NCBI RefSeq assembly: GCF_000217715.1
Contig: NC_015667.1
Location: 1-64,000, forward strand
Reading direction: 5' to 3'
Length of the DNA stretch: 64,000 nt
From: Halopiger xanaduensis SH-6
GTDB lineage: Archaea > Halobacteriota > Halobacteria > Halobacteriales > Natrialbaceae
A model generated the notes under the pieces. The model had not been told where the DNA came from. It did not search any database and saw only the letters and a program-made list of their open reading frames with translations. Positions 51,133 to 59,122 of the stretch are shown in pieces (the stretch's first letter is position 1; each line of letters starts with the position of its first letter). Position numbers and translations under genes: made by a program.

Positions 51133-51990
51133 ATGGATCAGCGAGAACACGACCACCAAGAGTTACGTCCGCTCGGAGAAGCCTCACCCGCTGTCGATCA
51201 CGAACTCGAGGAGAACCACGAGAACGCGCATCGAACAGAGCCTAGTACCGCCGGCAATTCGATCCAAGCTACCCAAAAGCGAGAGACCGAGTCTAAATGT
51301 CGATCATGTGGGGCATCGATTCCATCAGACCGAACGAAATGCCTGTTCTGTCTGACCGAGCGTATCGACCCTCCAGATGAGGCGACTGACGAGGCCACTG
51401 AGAATCTATTGAGTATTGTCTTCATCGTCGTCCCTGCACGGACTCGTTACGAGGCTATAGCAAAGGGAACAGCCGCCTGTCGAAAACTAGTCGCTGACGA
51501 CGGGCCGATCGATGGGTACCAACTCGTAGCCGATATTGACGAGCCGGCACCGCAGCTCGACGAACGTTGGACGTCACTCCCATCAGCCGCCAGTCGTAAC
51601 TCTGAACCAGGGGAGCAGTTGCTCGAGCAACTCGAAGACGTCGTGGACGAAGATAGTGCAAGATGGTCAGCAGTCGGTAGCGAGTTCCCGATTCTGTACA
51701 ATGAGTGGGGAGACGCCACTGACGACAGCGAGGAATTATCTGGACTCGAGGATCCATATCAGTGGGTCGTCCCCGCACTTGCGCTACACGAATCCTCCCG
51801 ATCAAATCAAACCACGCAACCAGAACCGAGTATTCCACGAAAGACGCGACTCTGTTGTCGCCACTGCGACGAAGAGACAATTCACGTCTTCGACGGCCGT
51901 GATACTGCGTCAAATTCTTCAGTCTCATCACCACCCATCTGGGAATGCAACCGATGTAGCACTCCTCGTCATGGCCCAGCCCTCGAGTGA
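51133..51990 (+). CDS. zinc-ribbon protein of unknown function next to TFB fragment
   Basis: The 285-residue protein has one zinc pattern near the middle (CRSCGASIPSDR, CLFC) and another at the end (CRHC, CNRC), with an acidic helical region between (IVFIVVPARTRYEAIAKGTA, EQLLEQLEDVVDED). It is not a known enzyme. ATG 51133 opens the frame; the overlapping frame from 51086 (MTSNLSKKP...) is an alternative reading of the start. Its position behind TFB sequence, as in several haloarchaeal plasmids, suggests a transcription-linked role, by inference. Confidence 0.5.
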   Translation: MDQREHDHQELRPLGEASPAVDHELEENHENAHRTEPSTAGNSIQATQKRETESKCRSCGASIPSDRTKCLFCLTERIDPPDEATDEATENLLSIVFIVVPARTRYEAIAKGTAACRKLVADDGPIDGYQLVADIDEPAPQLDERWTSLPSAASRNSEPGEQLLEQLEDVVDEDSARWSAVGSEFPILYNEWGDATDDSEELSGLEDPYQWVVPALALHESSRSNQTTQPEPSIPRKTRLCCRHCDEETIHVFDGRDTASNSSVSSPPIWECNRCSTPRHGPALE

Positions 51991-52312
51991 AAACACACGA
52001 GCAATTGTTCAGTGTCACTGATGACAAGTACAGGTCAAGCAGGTAACGGAACGACGACCGATCTATCCGAAGGATATCAGAAACCACCTGCTGAATACAG
52101 AGGATGAATTCAGCACGGCATCTTCGTTTGTCACACCGAAAATGGCGGACTATCTGCTCACTACACGTGCGTATTTAGTAGATAATCTGTTCTCATTTCA
52201 TCTTACCTTGGGTCCAATATAGCGCTCAGAATGGTAGTGTCTTCTCTTCACGGAGGATCAATCGAACTCCTACCCCAGAAGCACTATTGGTGACAGGAGA
52301 CTAATATTCTGT
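51991..52312. other. gap with repeat copy
   Basis: No gene is supported. It contains the first copy (52086-52180) of a 95-nt repeat that returns at 52830-52923; the rest is AT-rich and could hold the promoter of the next gene. Confidence 0.4.
52086..52180 (+). repeat. 95-nt diverged repeat, copy 1
   Basis: The segment from CCTGCTGAATACAGAGGATG through a TCGTTTGT core to a TATTTAGTAG end matches 52830-52923 in order and in most positions. It flanks the 52313 gene on its left. It may be a vestige of a mobile-element end. Confidence 0.5.
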
Positions 52313-52621
52313 ATGACTAAATGGATTGAGGTTACGACTGAGGAAGGGCCGGACGGAAACGCCACAGAGCGTGTTCCAAAAGAGTGGTATGAACACAATC
52401 AACGCGCTAAGCGCGTTCTTCAGACGTTACGCGATCAATTCAGTGATACGGAAGGAGTTACCGGAACTGGGTTGGGGAAAGGTAAGCGAGTTATTGCAGG
52501 TAAAACTTGTTTCCAACCCGTAGTCTACGCTGAAGAAGAGGTTGCAGATGAGATTCCTGATGAAGTTGATGGAATACCTATTCGAATTGAACCACCAAGA
52601 GGCGATTTCGTACTTGATTAA
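52313..52621 (+). CDS. small protein with GTG-type protease-prodomain-like motif
   Basis: The 102-residue protein has a helical start (KEWYEHNQRAKRVLQTLRDQF) and TGLGKGKRVIAG, VVYAEEEVADEIPDEVDGIPIRIE, a strand-helix pattern also found at the N-terminus of some trypsin-like protease or chaperone-associated proteins. The protease domain itself is missing. Possibly a stand-alone domain. It lies between the two 95-nt repeats. Confidence 0.5.
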   Translation: MTKWIEVTTEEGPDGNATERVPKEWYEHNQRAKRVLQTLRDQFSDTEGVTGTGLGKGKRVIAGKTCFQPVVYAEEEVADEIPDEVDGIPIRIEPPRGDFVLD

Positions 52622-52829
52622 GACTTCATCCTTCCAGAACGTCAGTTCGCAGGTGTTACTTGCTATTCGCCGCCCTTTCTTCCGATCAGGAGAGAGGCGA
52701 ATGCTCTGATCAGTAAACAGCCTGTACTGAGCGATCTCCACTTTCGCAAATCGGACCTGATCTCATGCGACATTCGCGCCATCTATTCAGCAAGGCCTGA
52801 TCGAACTACCGAACCACTGATAAGAGCGA

Positions 52830-52923
52830 CCTGCCGCATACAGAGGATAAGTTCAGCACCACACCCTCGTTTGTTTCACGCAGAAACCGGTGAACCTCCT
52901 GTACACTACATATGTGTACTAGA
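52830..52923 (+). repeat. 95-nt diverged repeat, copy 2
   Basis: Begins CCTGCCGCATACAGAGGATA, contains TCGTTTGTTTCACG and ends TATGTGTACTAGACG, as in copy 1. Between copies are 649 nt with the small gene 52313. No transposase is present. Confidence 0.5.
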
Positions 52924-52996
52924 CGCTCATTCAGAGACGCCATCCCAAAGATAGCAGGAGATGACGTTTTGTATTCGGTCTCTGCTACCAAGGGCC

Positions 52997-53158
52997 ATGG
53001 GGAATAATTCGAAGTCAGAAGATTCCAACGAAGAAGGCCTTGACGCTGCGAAAGACGAGATAGATGAAGAACCAGAGCCTGGGCTTGGTCCGGGTGCTGA
53101 TGGCGATGAGGAGGACGCAGAGAACGACTCAGAAACCAACGCGGAGAACGATAAGTAA
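52997..53158 (+). CDS. very acidic 53-residue protein
   Basis: ATG 52997 encodes 53 residues almost wholly Glu/Asp/Asn/Gly/Ser with no hydrophobic core (DEEPEPGLGPGADG). Acidic low-complexity proteins occur in haloarchaea, but the sequence could also be a fortuitous ORF. No ribosome-binding site is evident. Confidence 0.3.
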   Translation: MGNNSKSEDSNEEGLDAAKDEIDEEPEPGLGPGADGDEEDAENDSETNAENDK

Positions 53159-53309
53159 AGGTAGTACAGTTATCGGGAGCAGGACCCGATACTTCTGAAT
53201 ATCCTGTCCGGGTGTGGATACACCGCGGTCAGGGTGACGCAAGTAGATGGACCATCTCATCAAATTCCGCATAGCAACGTTATAGGAGCCTCCTTACTGA
53301 TTACGGGTA

Positions 53310-54830
53310 ATGGGCTTTAGGAACCGGAGATACTCCGATGTTTCTGGGAGGAAATTTATTGTAGCCCTCGGTGGGATTTTTGTCGCACTCGTAGTCAGCT
53401 ATCCGTTCCTCCCCATTGTCAACGATTCATCGTCCGAACTCTGGGTTGTACTTGGTATTTTAGTTGGTATTCCAGGTCTCGTCCTATTGTACGGTGGCTA
53501 TCGGTTGCCCCAAACCGACATCCGCTCTGAACTCTATCCTACCGTCGGCAAGTGGTGTCTCCGCGGTATTGTGGTAGGTTTCGCTATCATGCTGCCTATC
53601 GTTCTTGCCAGTGACGATCCAAATATCGTCGGAAATACACTCTTGCTCACGGCACTGGGCAGTCTCGCGGGCTTCGGCGCAGGTATGTACGACGCGCAAG
53701 CCAAAACGCGGCAACTCGAACTTCAAGAAACAATCGATCAACTGGAAACCTCGAATGAACGCCTTGAACGACACCAGCAGTACACTGACGATATTCTTGA
53801 CGCAATCGATGACGTGTTCTATGTTGTAGACGAAAACGGATCTCTTGAACGGTGGAACCAAAGCCTCTTAGAGGTATCTGGCTACACAGCAGAGGAAATA
53901 TCATCAATGACTGCAGCCGACTTCTTCCGGAGCGACGACCGTGATGCAGCCATGGATGCGGTCCGCAAAGGCTTTGAGAGCGGTTCGGTAGATGTAGAAC
54001 TCAAGCTACGCACAAAGGACGGCGATACCGTCCCCTTCGAGTTCGTTGGATCCACGCTCAAGAACACATCCGGAGACCCTGTTCTGGCTGGCATCGGACG
54101 TGACGTTTCGGACCGGGTCGAGCGTGAACAGCGGCTCGAAGAGTCCAACGAGCGGCTCGAACAGTTCGCCTACGCTGCCTCCCACGACCTTCAGGAACCA
54201 CTTCGGATGGTGTCGAGTTATCTGCGCTTGATCGAGGACCGAGCCGACGAGGAACTAACCGAAGAGACCGAGGAATTTCTCGAGTTTGCCGTGGACGGGG
54301 CCGACCGCATGCGTGACATGATCGACGGATTACTGGCGTACTCACGCATAGAGACCCAGGGAGAGGAACTCGAACCGGTCGACCTCAATGAAGTAATTAG
54401 AGACGTGCGCGACGACCTCGAGATGCGTATAACTGAAAGTGATGCCGACGTAAATATCGAGGAATTGCCTCGTGTGGTAGGAGATAAACATCAGTTGCAT
54501 CAGCTATTTCAGAATTTATTGAGCAACGCGATTGAGTATAGCGGGAACGAGCCGCCACAGGTGCAGATTTCCGCCACTCAGACCGATTCGATGTGGGAAA
54601 TATCGGTTCAGGACGAGGGGATCGGGATTGAGCCGGATGAACAAGGTCGTATCTTTGAGGTATTCCAGCGGCTTCATTCCCGGAACGATCACGAGGGCTC
54701 GGGTATTGGTCTGGCAGTGTGCGAGCGAATCGTCGAACGTCACGGCGGCGAGATTTGGGTCGAATCCGAGCCAGGCGAGGGAGCGACGTTCTCATTTACA
54801 CTTCCAGCGGAAGATGAGTATGACCGCTGA
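53310..54830 (+). CDS. membrane PAS-histidine kinase
   Basis: The 506-residue protein has four membrane helices in residues about 15-125, a coiled-coil segment (about 130-155), a PAS domain (about 155-275; VFYVVDENGSLERWNQ), then a HisKA dimerisation helix with H292 (AASHDLQEPLRM) and a HATPase domain (N-box NLLSNAIEYS, DEGIGI, GSGIGLAVCERIVE). It would sense a signal and phosphorylate a response regulator; the regulator gene directly downstream is frameshifted. The kinase itself is intact. Confidence 0.85.
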   Translation: MGFRNRRYSDVSGRKFIVALGGIFVALVVSYPFLPIVNDSSSELWVVLGILVGIPGLVLLYGGYRLPQTDIRSELYPTVGKWCLRGIVVGFAIMLPIVLASDDPNIVGNTLLLTALGSLAGFGAGMYDAQAKTRQLELQETIDQLETSNERLERHQQYTDDILDAIDDVFYVVDENGSLERWNQSLLEVSGYTAEEISSMTAADFFRSDDRDAAMDAVRKGFESGSVDVELKLRTKDGDTVPFEFVGSTLKNTSGDPVLAGIGRDVSDRVEREQRLEESNERLEQFAYAASHDLQEPLRMVSSYLRLIEDRADEELTEETEEFLEFAVDGADRMRDMIDGLLAYSRIETQGEELEPVDLNEVIRDVRDDLEMRITESDADVNIEELPRVVGDKHQLHQLFQNLLSNAIEYSGNEPPQVQISATQTDSMWEISVQDEGIGIEPDEQGRIFEVFQRLHSRNDHEGSGIGLAVCERIVERHGGEIWVESEPGEGATFSFTLPAEDEYDR

Positions 54831-55278
54831 GCATGGAATTGATTATCGGTTGACATTCTCTTTGTTGAGAATAATCCTGGCGACATACGCCTCACGAAAG
54901 AGGCGTTCAAGGACGGACAGCTCGCGAACACACTCCACGTTGTCAGAAACGGTGTCGGTGCCCTTGATTTCCTCTTTCAACGAAATGACTACGCCGACGT
55001 ACCGCGCCCCGATCTCGTGCTATTAGACCTTAACATCCCCCGAAAAAATGGCGAAGAGGTGCCTGAAGAATTTCACGAGGATCCGAACTGCAGGCGTATT
55101 CCAGTAATCGTCCTCACGGGCTCGGAAGCCAAAACAGACGTCGTCAAGTCCTATAAACTGTGCGTGAATGGCTATCTAACAAAGCCGGTTGATCCTACAA
55201 GTTTATCGAATGGTACAGGAGTTAGAGCGGTTCTGGCTCTCGATAATGCGGTTAGCGGCTGATTCTGATCTCGATTGA
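54820..55278 (+). pseudogene. response regulator, two frameshifts
   Basis: ATG 54820, overlapping the kinase end, reads MTAEHGIDYR; after a one-base loss near 54847 the main frame runs VDILFVENNPGDIRLTKEAF, PDLVLLDLNIP (phosphorylation Asp), PVIVLTGSEA and GYLTKPVDP. A second shift near 55196-55206 is needed to reach the normal C-terminus VQELERFWLSIMRLAAD with TGA 55276-55278. It is a single-domain receiver of the type usually encoded with haloarchaeal kinases. Probably non-functional, unless base-calling errors explain both shifts. Confidence 0.7.
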
Positions 55279-56207
55279 GAAGCGGTGTGTAGTCAGCATC
55301 CCAGCCGAATATAACTACAACTTGATAAAATCCTCAGCGATCAGTTCGCATCTGAGCTGAGCAGAGAGACTACCGTTGATTCGATACGATACTACACTCA
55401 GCTAGATTCATCCCATGCCGGTCTGACTCGACCTCGAACCGCACCGCAGTCCTCCCGTTTCCTTCGATTATCGCGCGTCGGCAGATCAAACAGATCTGCC
55501 TCTCGGGAGTCTTGCTCACCCGCCTGGACCACGGACGGCCGGTTGCTCACGGACATCGTTGCGTTCGCGGCGGGCCGTCCGCGGTCCAGACCGCTTCGTT
55601 GGCGATTCCGGGCGCGAAATCGAAGTCCAGGTTCCGACGCGCTCTGCGAGCGCACGGACCTACGGGAGACGACATCTTCCCACCTCCCTCCAGTCGTCTC
55701 TCTTGCGCGTGACTCCGTGGCACAACCTGCTGGCGAGAGCGACTTCCCGCGCGACCTGCCCGCGCGAGCCCCTTCTCTCAGCCAGCAGGCGTGCACACTC
55801 CGTCCCGCTCTGCGGAGACGGCTCGGCGTTCGATCTCCGTAGCTGCGGGCCCCAGCCCGCCGACTCACCGAGTCGCCGTGCTGGGACTCCTCGCTGACGG
55901 ACGTCGAAACCTGTGCCGCCTACAGGGTTTCCCACAAACGTGTCCGTTTGATCGGGATGGAGAGTCGCTCCCCTTGAAGTGGTCGGTGCAGCGTTTGCCC
56001 GCGCAAGCGCGGTTTGCCGCTGAACTGCGAGGCATCTCGTCTCACCCTGCGCCAGCCAGCGGACTCCTCGTCTGAAACCGAGCTTCCGCTGCCTTCCGAG
56101 GGATCGACGAGACGACCGACATCAAGGGGAGCGCCTCGAAACTGCCGGATGAACTCGCGTCGGGCCGGGTGGCGGCTGTCCGGGCCGGTGCGGGTGCGGA
56201 GTGAATC
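55279..56207. other. GC-rich non-coding leader with inverted repeats
   Basis: About 930 nt. The first 120 nt are mixed-composition. After it come GGCAGATC-aaaca-GATCTGCC (55480-55500) and a 17-bp inverted repeat with one mismatch (55524-55540 with 55573-55589). All six frames in 55400-56200 are arginine- or serine-rich without haloarchaeal acidic composition, so no gene is called. The layout (long GC-rich leader with an inverted repeat, then a gene) recalls 24838-25594. Confidence 0.5.
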
Positions 56208-56747
56208 ATGTCTGTCGACAATCGACGTTCGATCAGTGGCATCGCTCGCGATCAACAGGCAATCAGCGTTGACGGCTCGCTCGAGGGGATGTTCGAGCCG
56301 GATGGGGCGTTGCGACCAGCGGAGCAGATCGTCACAACGGGTAGTCAGGAGCCGACATCGCTCGAGGAGTGGCTCGAGGCAGTCGCACCGGATCGATTGG
56401 CGCGGATCGACGAGCGGGTGGACGAACTACCCGCGACGCGAACGGAGTTGATCAATCATCACGTCCAAAAGATCCTCGAGGAAGCCGAGGCGGATGGACG
56501 GACAGTCGCACCACGTCCCAAACTCGAGGAGCCGACACTCGTAATCACGTACCATCAGCGCGAGCGAGAGCCGATCATGGCCGAGTCGGCGGACGATGAT
56601 CCAGATGTCGACTCGATGGTTGACTGTCCCAAGTGTGGAGAGAGGGTCGAGACGCGAACCGAGTTGAAGCAGTTGCGATCAGCGGACGAGGCAGAAACGC
56701 GGATTTACCACGGTACCTGCGGGTGTACGTGGCGGGAAGACGATTGA
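56208..56747 (+). CDS. acidic protein with C-terminal zinc ribbon
   Basis: The 179-residue protein has an N-terminal region (IARDQQAISVDGSLEGMFEP, a phage-tail-like turn), a helical middle (VDELPATRTELINHHVQKILEE), and a C-terminal ribbon with DCPKCGER and GTCGCTW. Unknown family. The gene follows a roughly 800-nt GC-rich leader and is followed by a T-run (56759-56763), similar to the layout of the RPA-like gene at 25595. A role in DNA metabolism is inferred from this parallel only. Confidence 0.5.
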   Translation: MSVDNRRSISGIARDQQAISVDGSLEGMFEPDGALRPAEQIVTTGSQEPTSLEEWLEAVAPDRLARIDERVDELPATRTELINHHVQKILEEAEADGRTVAPRPKLEEPTLVITYHQREREPIMAESADDDPDVDSMVDCPKCGERVETRTELKQLRSADEAETRIYHGTCGCTWREDD

Positions 56748-57564
56748 GTGTCGCCCTCGTTTTTGCTGGTGTGCCTCGGTCACCGCCACCGCCCACCACC
56801 TCCACGGTCCGGACTGCTCACGGCCACGGGCCGTTGCGCGGTCGGGCTTTCGCTTTCTGATGTTTCACGGCAAACTGACCTGCAGTATTTTACTACTTGC
56901 TTTTTTGGAAGTTGTGTAACGTTTTCTCGCAGCTGTGGGTGTCTCCGTTGAGACATCGCCTAGTGTGGTGGAACATGCTTAAGAATCATCGCGAACGCTG
57001 GGACGACTAATTCCCTGTTTCCATTAGAGTATTGAATTGTGTGGGTAGAACAACCAATATATAGTCGCACGGACACGCAGGCATCATGGAGAGTAACAAG
57101 CGTAGGGAGCCGCCCTACGCTTGCACCTTCTACAGGTACAGGCGATTGGGACGTCGTCAAGGGTGTAGTGCAGGTCTCGCCGGGGTGAGCCTGTATCGAT
57201 TCAATGATCCACCTCACCGTCGACGTGGTCCGGGGTTACTCCCATGTGCTGAGGTGGATCATCTGCATGTGAGAGAGTTACACGGTTAGCTGTTCGGCCG
57301 ACGACTTCAGGCAGTCGATGCCCGCATGCGAATAGTCGATACGAGGAACATCCAGACAATTCACTGGACCCGATCAAGCACTCTCTCAGCCAGAACTAGA
57401 CCAACACCACGGACAGACTCGAGCCGTTCGCGATCCGTTTCTTGGGCCCACGAACTCGGGCACTACTATTCACCGTGAGTCGTGATTCAGATTAGACTCT
57501 CTATCCGTGTCTTTTGTCGACCCCTGAAGGGTGGGGGCTGTACCTCAGCCCACCGAGAGAAGTC
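56748..57564. other. gap with candidate structured RNA D
   Basis: No gene is supported. A terminator-like TTTTT follows the preceding gene. AATATATAG (57056-57064) is TATA-like; from 57086 the sequence forms CAAGCGTAGGG/CCCTACGCTTG (57097-57107 with 57113-57123) and GATCCACCTCA/TGAGGTGGATC (57206-57216 with 57250-57260), both perfect 11-bp stems. A structured transcript of about 175-200 nt is plausible. The last 200 nt before the next hairpin show nothing. Confidence 0.45.
57521..57537 (+). promoter_or_regulatory. 11-nt-loop hairpin, copy e
   Basis: CCC/GGG (57521-57523 with 57535-57537) encloses the loop CTGAAGGGTGG; TTTTGT lies upstream (57512-57517). The next ATG (57565) is 27 nt downstream. 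The stem is short, so this is a weaker copy. Confidence 0.5.
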
Positions 57565-57636
57565 ATGATTGTCGAACAAACCGTGATAGCAGACGCTGAG
57601 GCACCTCAATACCCAGAGCGTGGTGGTCCCAGATGA
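57565..57636 (+). CDS. 23-residue leader-like peptide
   Basis: ATG 57565 to TGA 57636 encodes 23 residues (MIVEQTVIADAEAPQ...). It lies between hairpin copy e and the zinc-finger gene and overlaps that gene's ATG (57633) by ATGA, so it may be a translated leader peptide that couples translation. No family is known. Confidence 0.4.
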   Translation: MIVEQTVIADAEAPQYPERGGPR

Positions 57637-57797
57637 GTACGCAAAACGAGTGTCGGCTACCGACCTGTTCTGCATCTGCTCGCAATCGGTCGGGGTTCGC
57701 TGGACGCTTCTGCTCAGATCGATGTGAAGTCCGATACGACCACCTCAAAGCGGATGCTCGAGATGCCAAACTAGACGCAGAGACGGAGGGCTACTGA
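57633..57797 (+). CDS. 54-residue zinc-finger protein
   Basis: ATG 57633 to TGA 57797 encodes 54 residues: CRLPTC and then FCSDRCEV, a four-cysteine zinc finger like that of the gene at 36140. It overlaps the leader peptide upstream and the next gene downstream (TGATG), so three or four micro-genes are translated together. The degenerate form of this gene is seen at 37189. Probably a small nucleic-acid-binding protein. Confidence 0.55.
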   Translation: MSTQNECRLPTCSASARNRSGFAGRFCSDRCEVRYDHLKADARDAKLDAETEGY

Positions 57798-57997
57798 TGC
57801 TCGAGCAGCGTGATCACCGCAGCAAGCGATTCGTGATCGATGACGTCGGTGACAGTGGGTCGTCAAGTGAGCGTCAATGTCCTGGTGAAGAACTCGAACA
57901 ACAGATCCAGCAAGAGTTCCGTGAACTCGAGCGTGCAAAAGCAGTTGCTGGACCTGCCGGAGAACATCTGACGTCGAGGTGCTCGAACGATGACTGA
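57797..57997 (+). CDS. small helical protein of zinc-finger operon
   Basis: The 66-residue protein has an acidic N-terminus and a helix LEQQIQQEFRELERAKAVA. It starts at ATG 57797 in the stop of the zinc-finger gene and overlaps the next start at 57990. A fused, decayed version appears at 37189-37467. Unknown function. Confidence 0.5.
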   Translation: MLEQRDHRSKRFVIDDVGDSGSSSERQCPGEELEQQIQQEFRELERAKAVAGPAGEHLTSRCSNDD

Positions 57998-58289
57998 TGA
58001 TGAGCGCAGCCCCGATCCACATGACGTCCCTGGCTTCAATAGAGCAGTTGGTGTTGATGAGCCGGTACTAGATACGGAATATGGTGATCAGGGAGTCTGC
58101 CCAGAACGACGTGCTACCGATGGCGGGAATCCGCCCGTCGACGACCTCCACGGTGCACTCCTTGAGACAAAATATGAACTGCAGCAACTCGAAGCACAAC
58201 TCCCGGAGCCATTGTCGCTTACCGACGCGATCAGAGAATTAGACGCAACTGCAGACGCCTACAGTCGCCTCAGATTTAATGATCAGTAG
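57990..58289 (+). CDS. small acidic protein, paralogue of 37464-37772
   Basis: The 99-residue protein shares LQQLEAQLPEPLSLTDA and most of its length with the 37464 protein. It overlaps the upstream gene by 8 nt. Structure prediction by eye: disordered acidic N-terminus, one long amphipathic helix, a short tail. Function unknown; conserved together with the zinc-finger gene, so it is probably a partner. Confidence 0.55.
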   Translation: MTDDERSPDPHDVPGFNRAVGVDEPVLDTEYGDQGVCPERRATDGGNPPVDDLHGALLETKYELQQLEAQLPEPLSLTDAIRELDATADAYSRLRFNDQ

Positions 58290-58360
58290 AACCACTGGAA
58301 TGTGACTTCTAACTACGTTTTTGTCCCCAGTCACAGAGGAGCTTCTGAGCGGGTTTTTCT

Positions 58361-58380
58361 CCCCCAGAAGGAGTGCGGGG
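58361..58380 (+). promoter_or_regulatory. 11-nt-loop hairpin, copy f
   Basis: The CCCCC/GGGG arms (58361-58365 with 58377-58380) close the loop AGAAGGAGTGC; GTTTTTCT lies just upstream. ATG 58418 is 37 nt after the stem. Confidence 0.6.
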
Positions 58381-58417
58381 CGATCCAGTCCGGGTCGCCC
58401 TGCGAGGTGATCGTTCG

Positions 58418-59048
58418 ATGGGACATCGCGCACTCGTTGCGTACGAACGGACCGATGGACAGTACACGCTCCACTACAGTCACTGGGGCGCGGCGAACCT
58501 GAAGCTCAAACACCGAATTTCGGCTGAAACCCCGTTCGGTGGCGAGGGCACCGATTCCAAGTGGGCGAAACAGCTCTTCGCGGAGTTGGCCGATGGCCTC
58601 GAGGCAGATGCCGTCGACGGTCGTCGAGCCGAAGCCCCGCGCCACCGGGCTCACCCTCGACGAGATCGTCGCTGGCCATCTCGACTACCTCCACCACGAG
58701 GCGTTCTTCGTGGTGTCGACGACGTTCGAGGTGACCGCCTACCGGACGCTGTGGTTCGGCCTGCAGTACGATTCGGAGACAGTCGAACAGGGAGAGACAG
58801 TCGGGAACGGCGCGCTCGCGACGGTGCGCTGGTACGACGGCGAGCCGGTCGGCGACGGCTACCTGCAGGGACAGTTCGCGGCCCTCAAAGACGTCGTCGG
58901 CGACATGCTCGACAAGGGCGTCTTCACGCCGTCGACGGCGAGACAGTACCTGAAACGGAAGCTGGCCGAGCGAGTCGGAGACCGACAGGAGCTGCTCATT
59001 CCGACCGGGGAATCACCCTTCGAGAAGGCGAGCCTCAACCACTCCTAG
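58418..59048 (+). pseudogene. conserved haloarchaeal protein, frameshifted (DUF6735-like)
   Basis: ATG 58418 opens MGHRALVAYERTDGQYTLHYSHWGAAN and continues to about 58612. After a shift the neighbouring frame goes on PRATGLTLDEIVAGHLDYLHHEAFF, then TAYRTLWFGLQYDSETVE, WYDGEPVGDGYL, to TAG 59048. Together they form one protein of about 209 residues whose pattern I recall as the DUF6735 family of haloarchaea. The frame change lies between about 58607 and 58625. Either the gene is dead or the shift is a base-calling error; the protein's function is not known. Confidence 0.6.
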
Positions 59049-59081
59049 TTCGATCTGCTTCGTGGCAGCTGCTGTATTTCA

Positions 59082-59103
59082 GGGGTCGGAATGGGTGAGC
59101 CCC
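59082..59103 (+). promoter_or_regulatory. 11-nt-loop hairpin, copy n
   Basis: GGGG (59082-59085) pairs with CCCC (59100-59103), with a T-A pair and one bulge closing the loop CGGAATGGGTG. Here the G-rich strand is on the 5' side, opposite to other copies, a natural covariation test. ATG 59123 is 19 nt downstream. Confidence 0.6.
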
Positions 59104-59122
59104 GTCATAGGCTCGTGATTCG

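Noticed and set aside
55398-55868. 156-codon minus-strand frame in the GC-rich leader
   Set aside because: Arginine-rich, no acidic bias, no family; inverted repeats rather than coding structure are evident.
57086-57289. 67-codon plus frame starting ATG 57086
   Set aside because: It coincides with the perfect stems of the structured locus and gives a basic, cysteine-rich sequence unlike haloarchaeal proteins.
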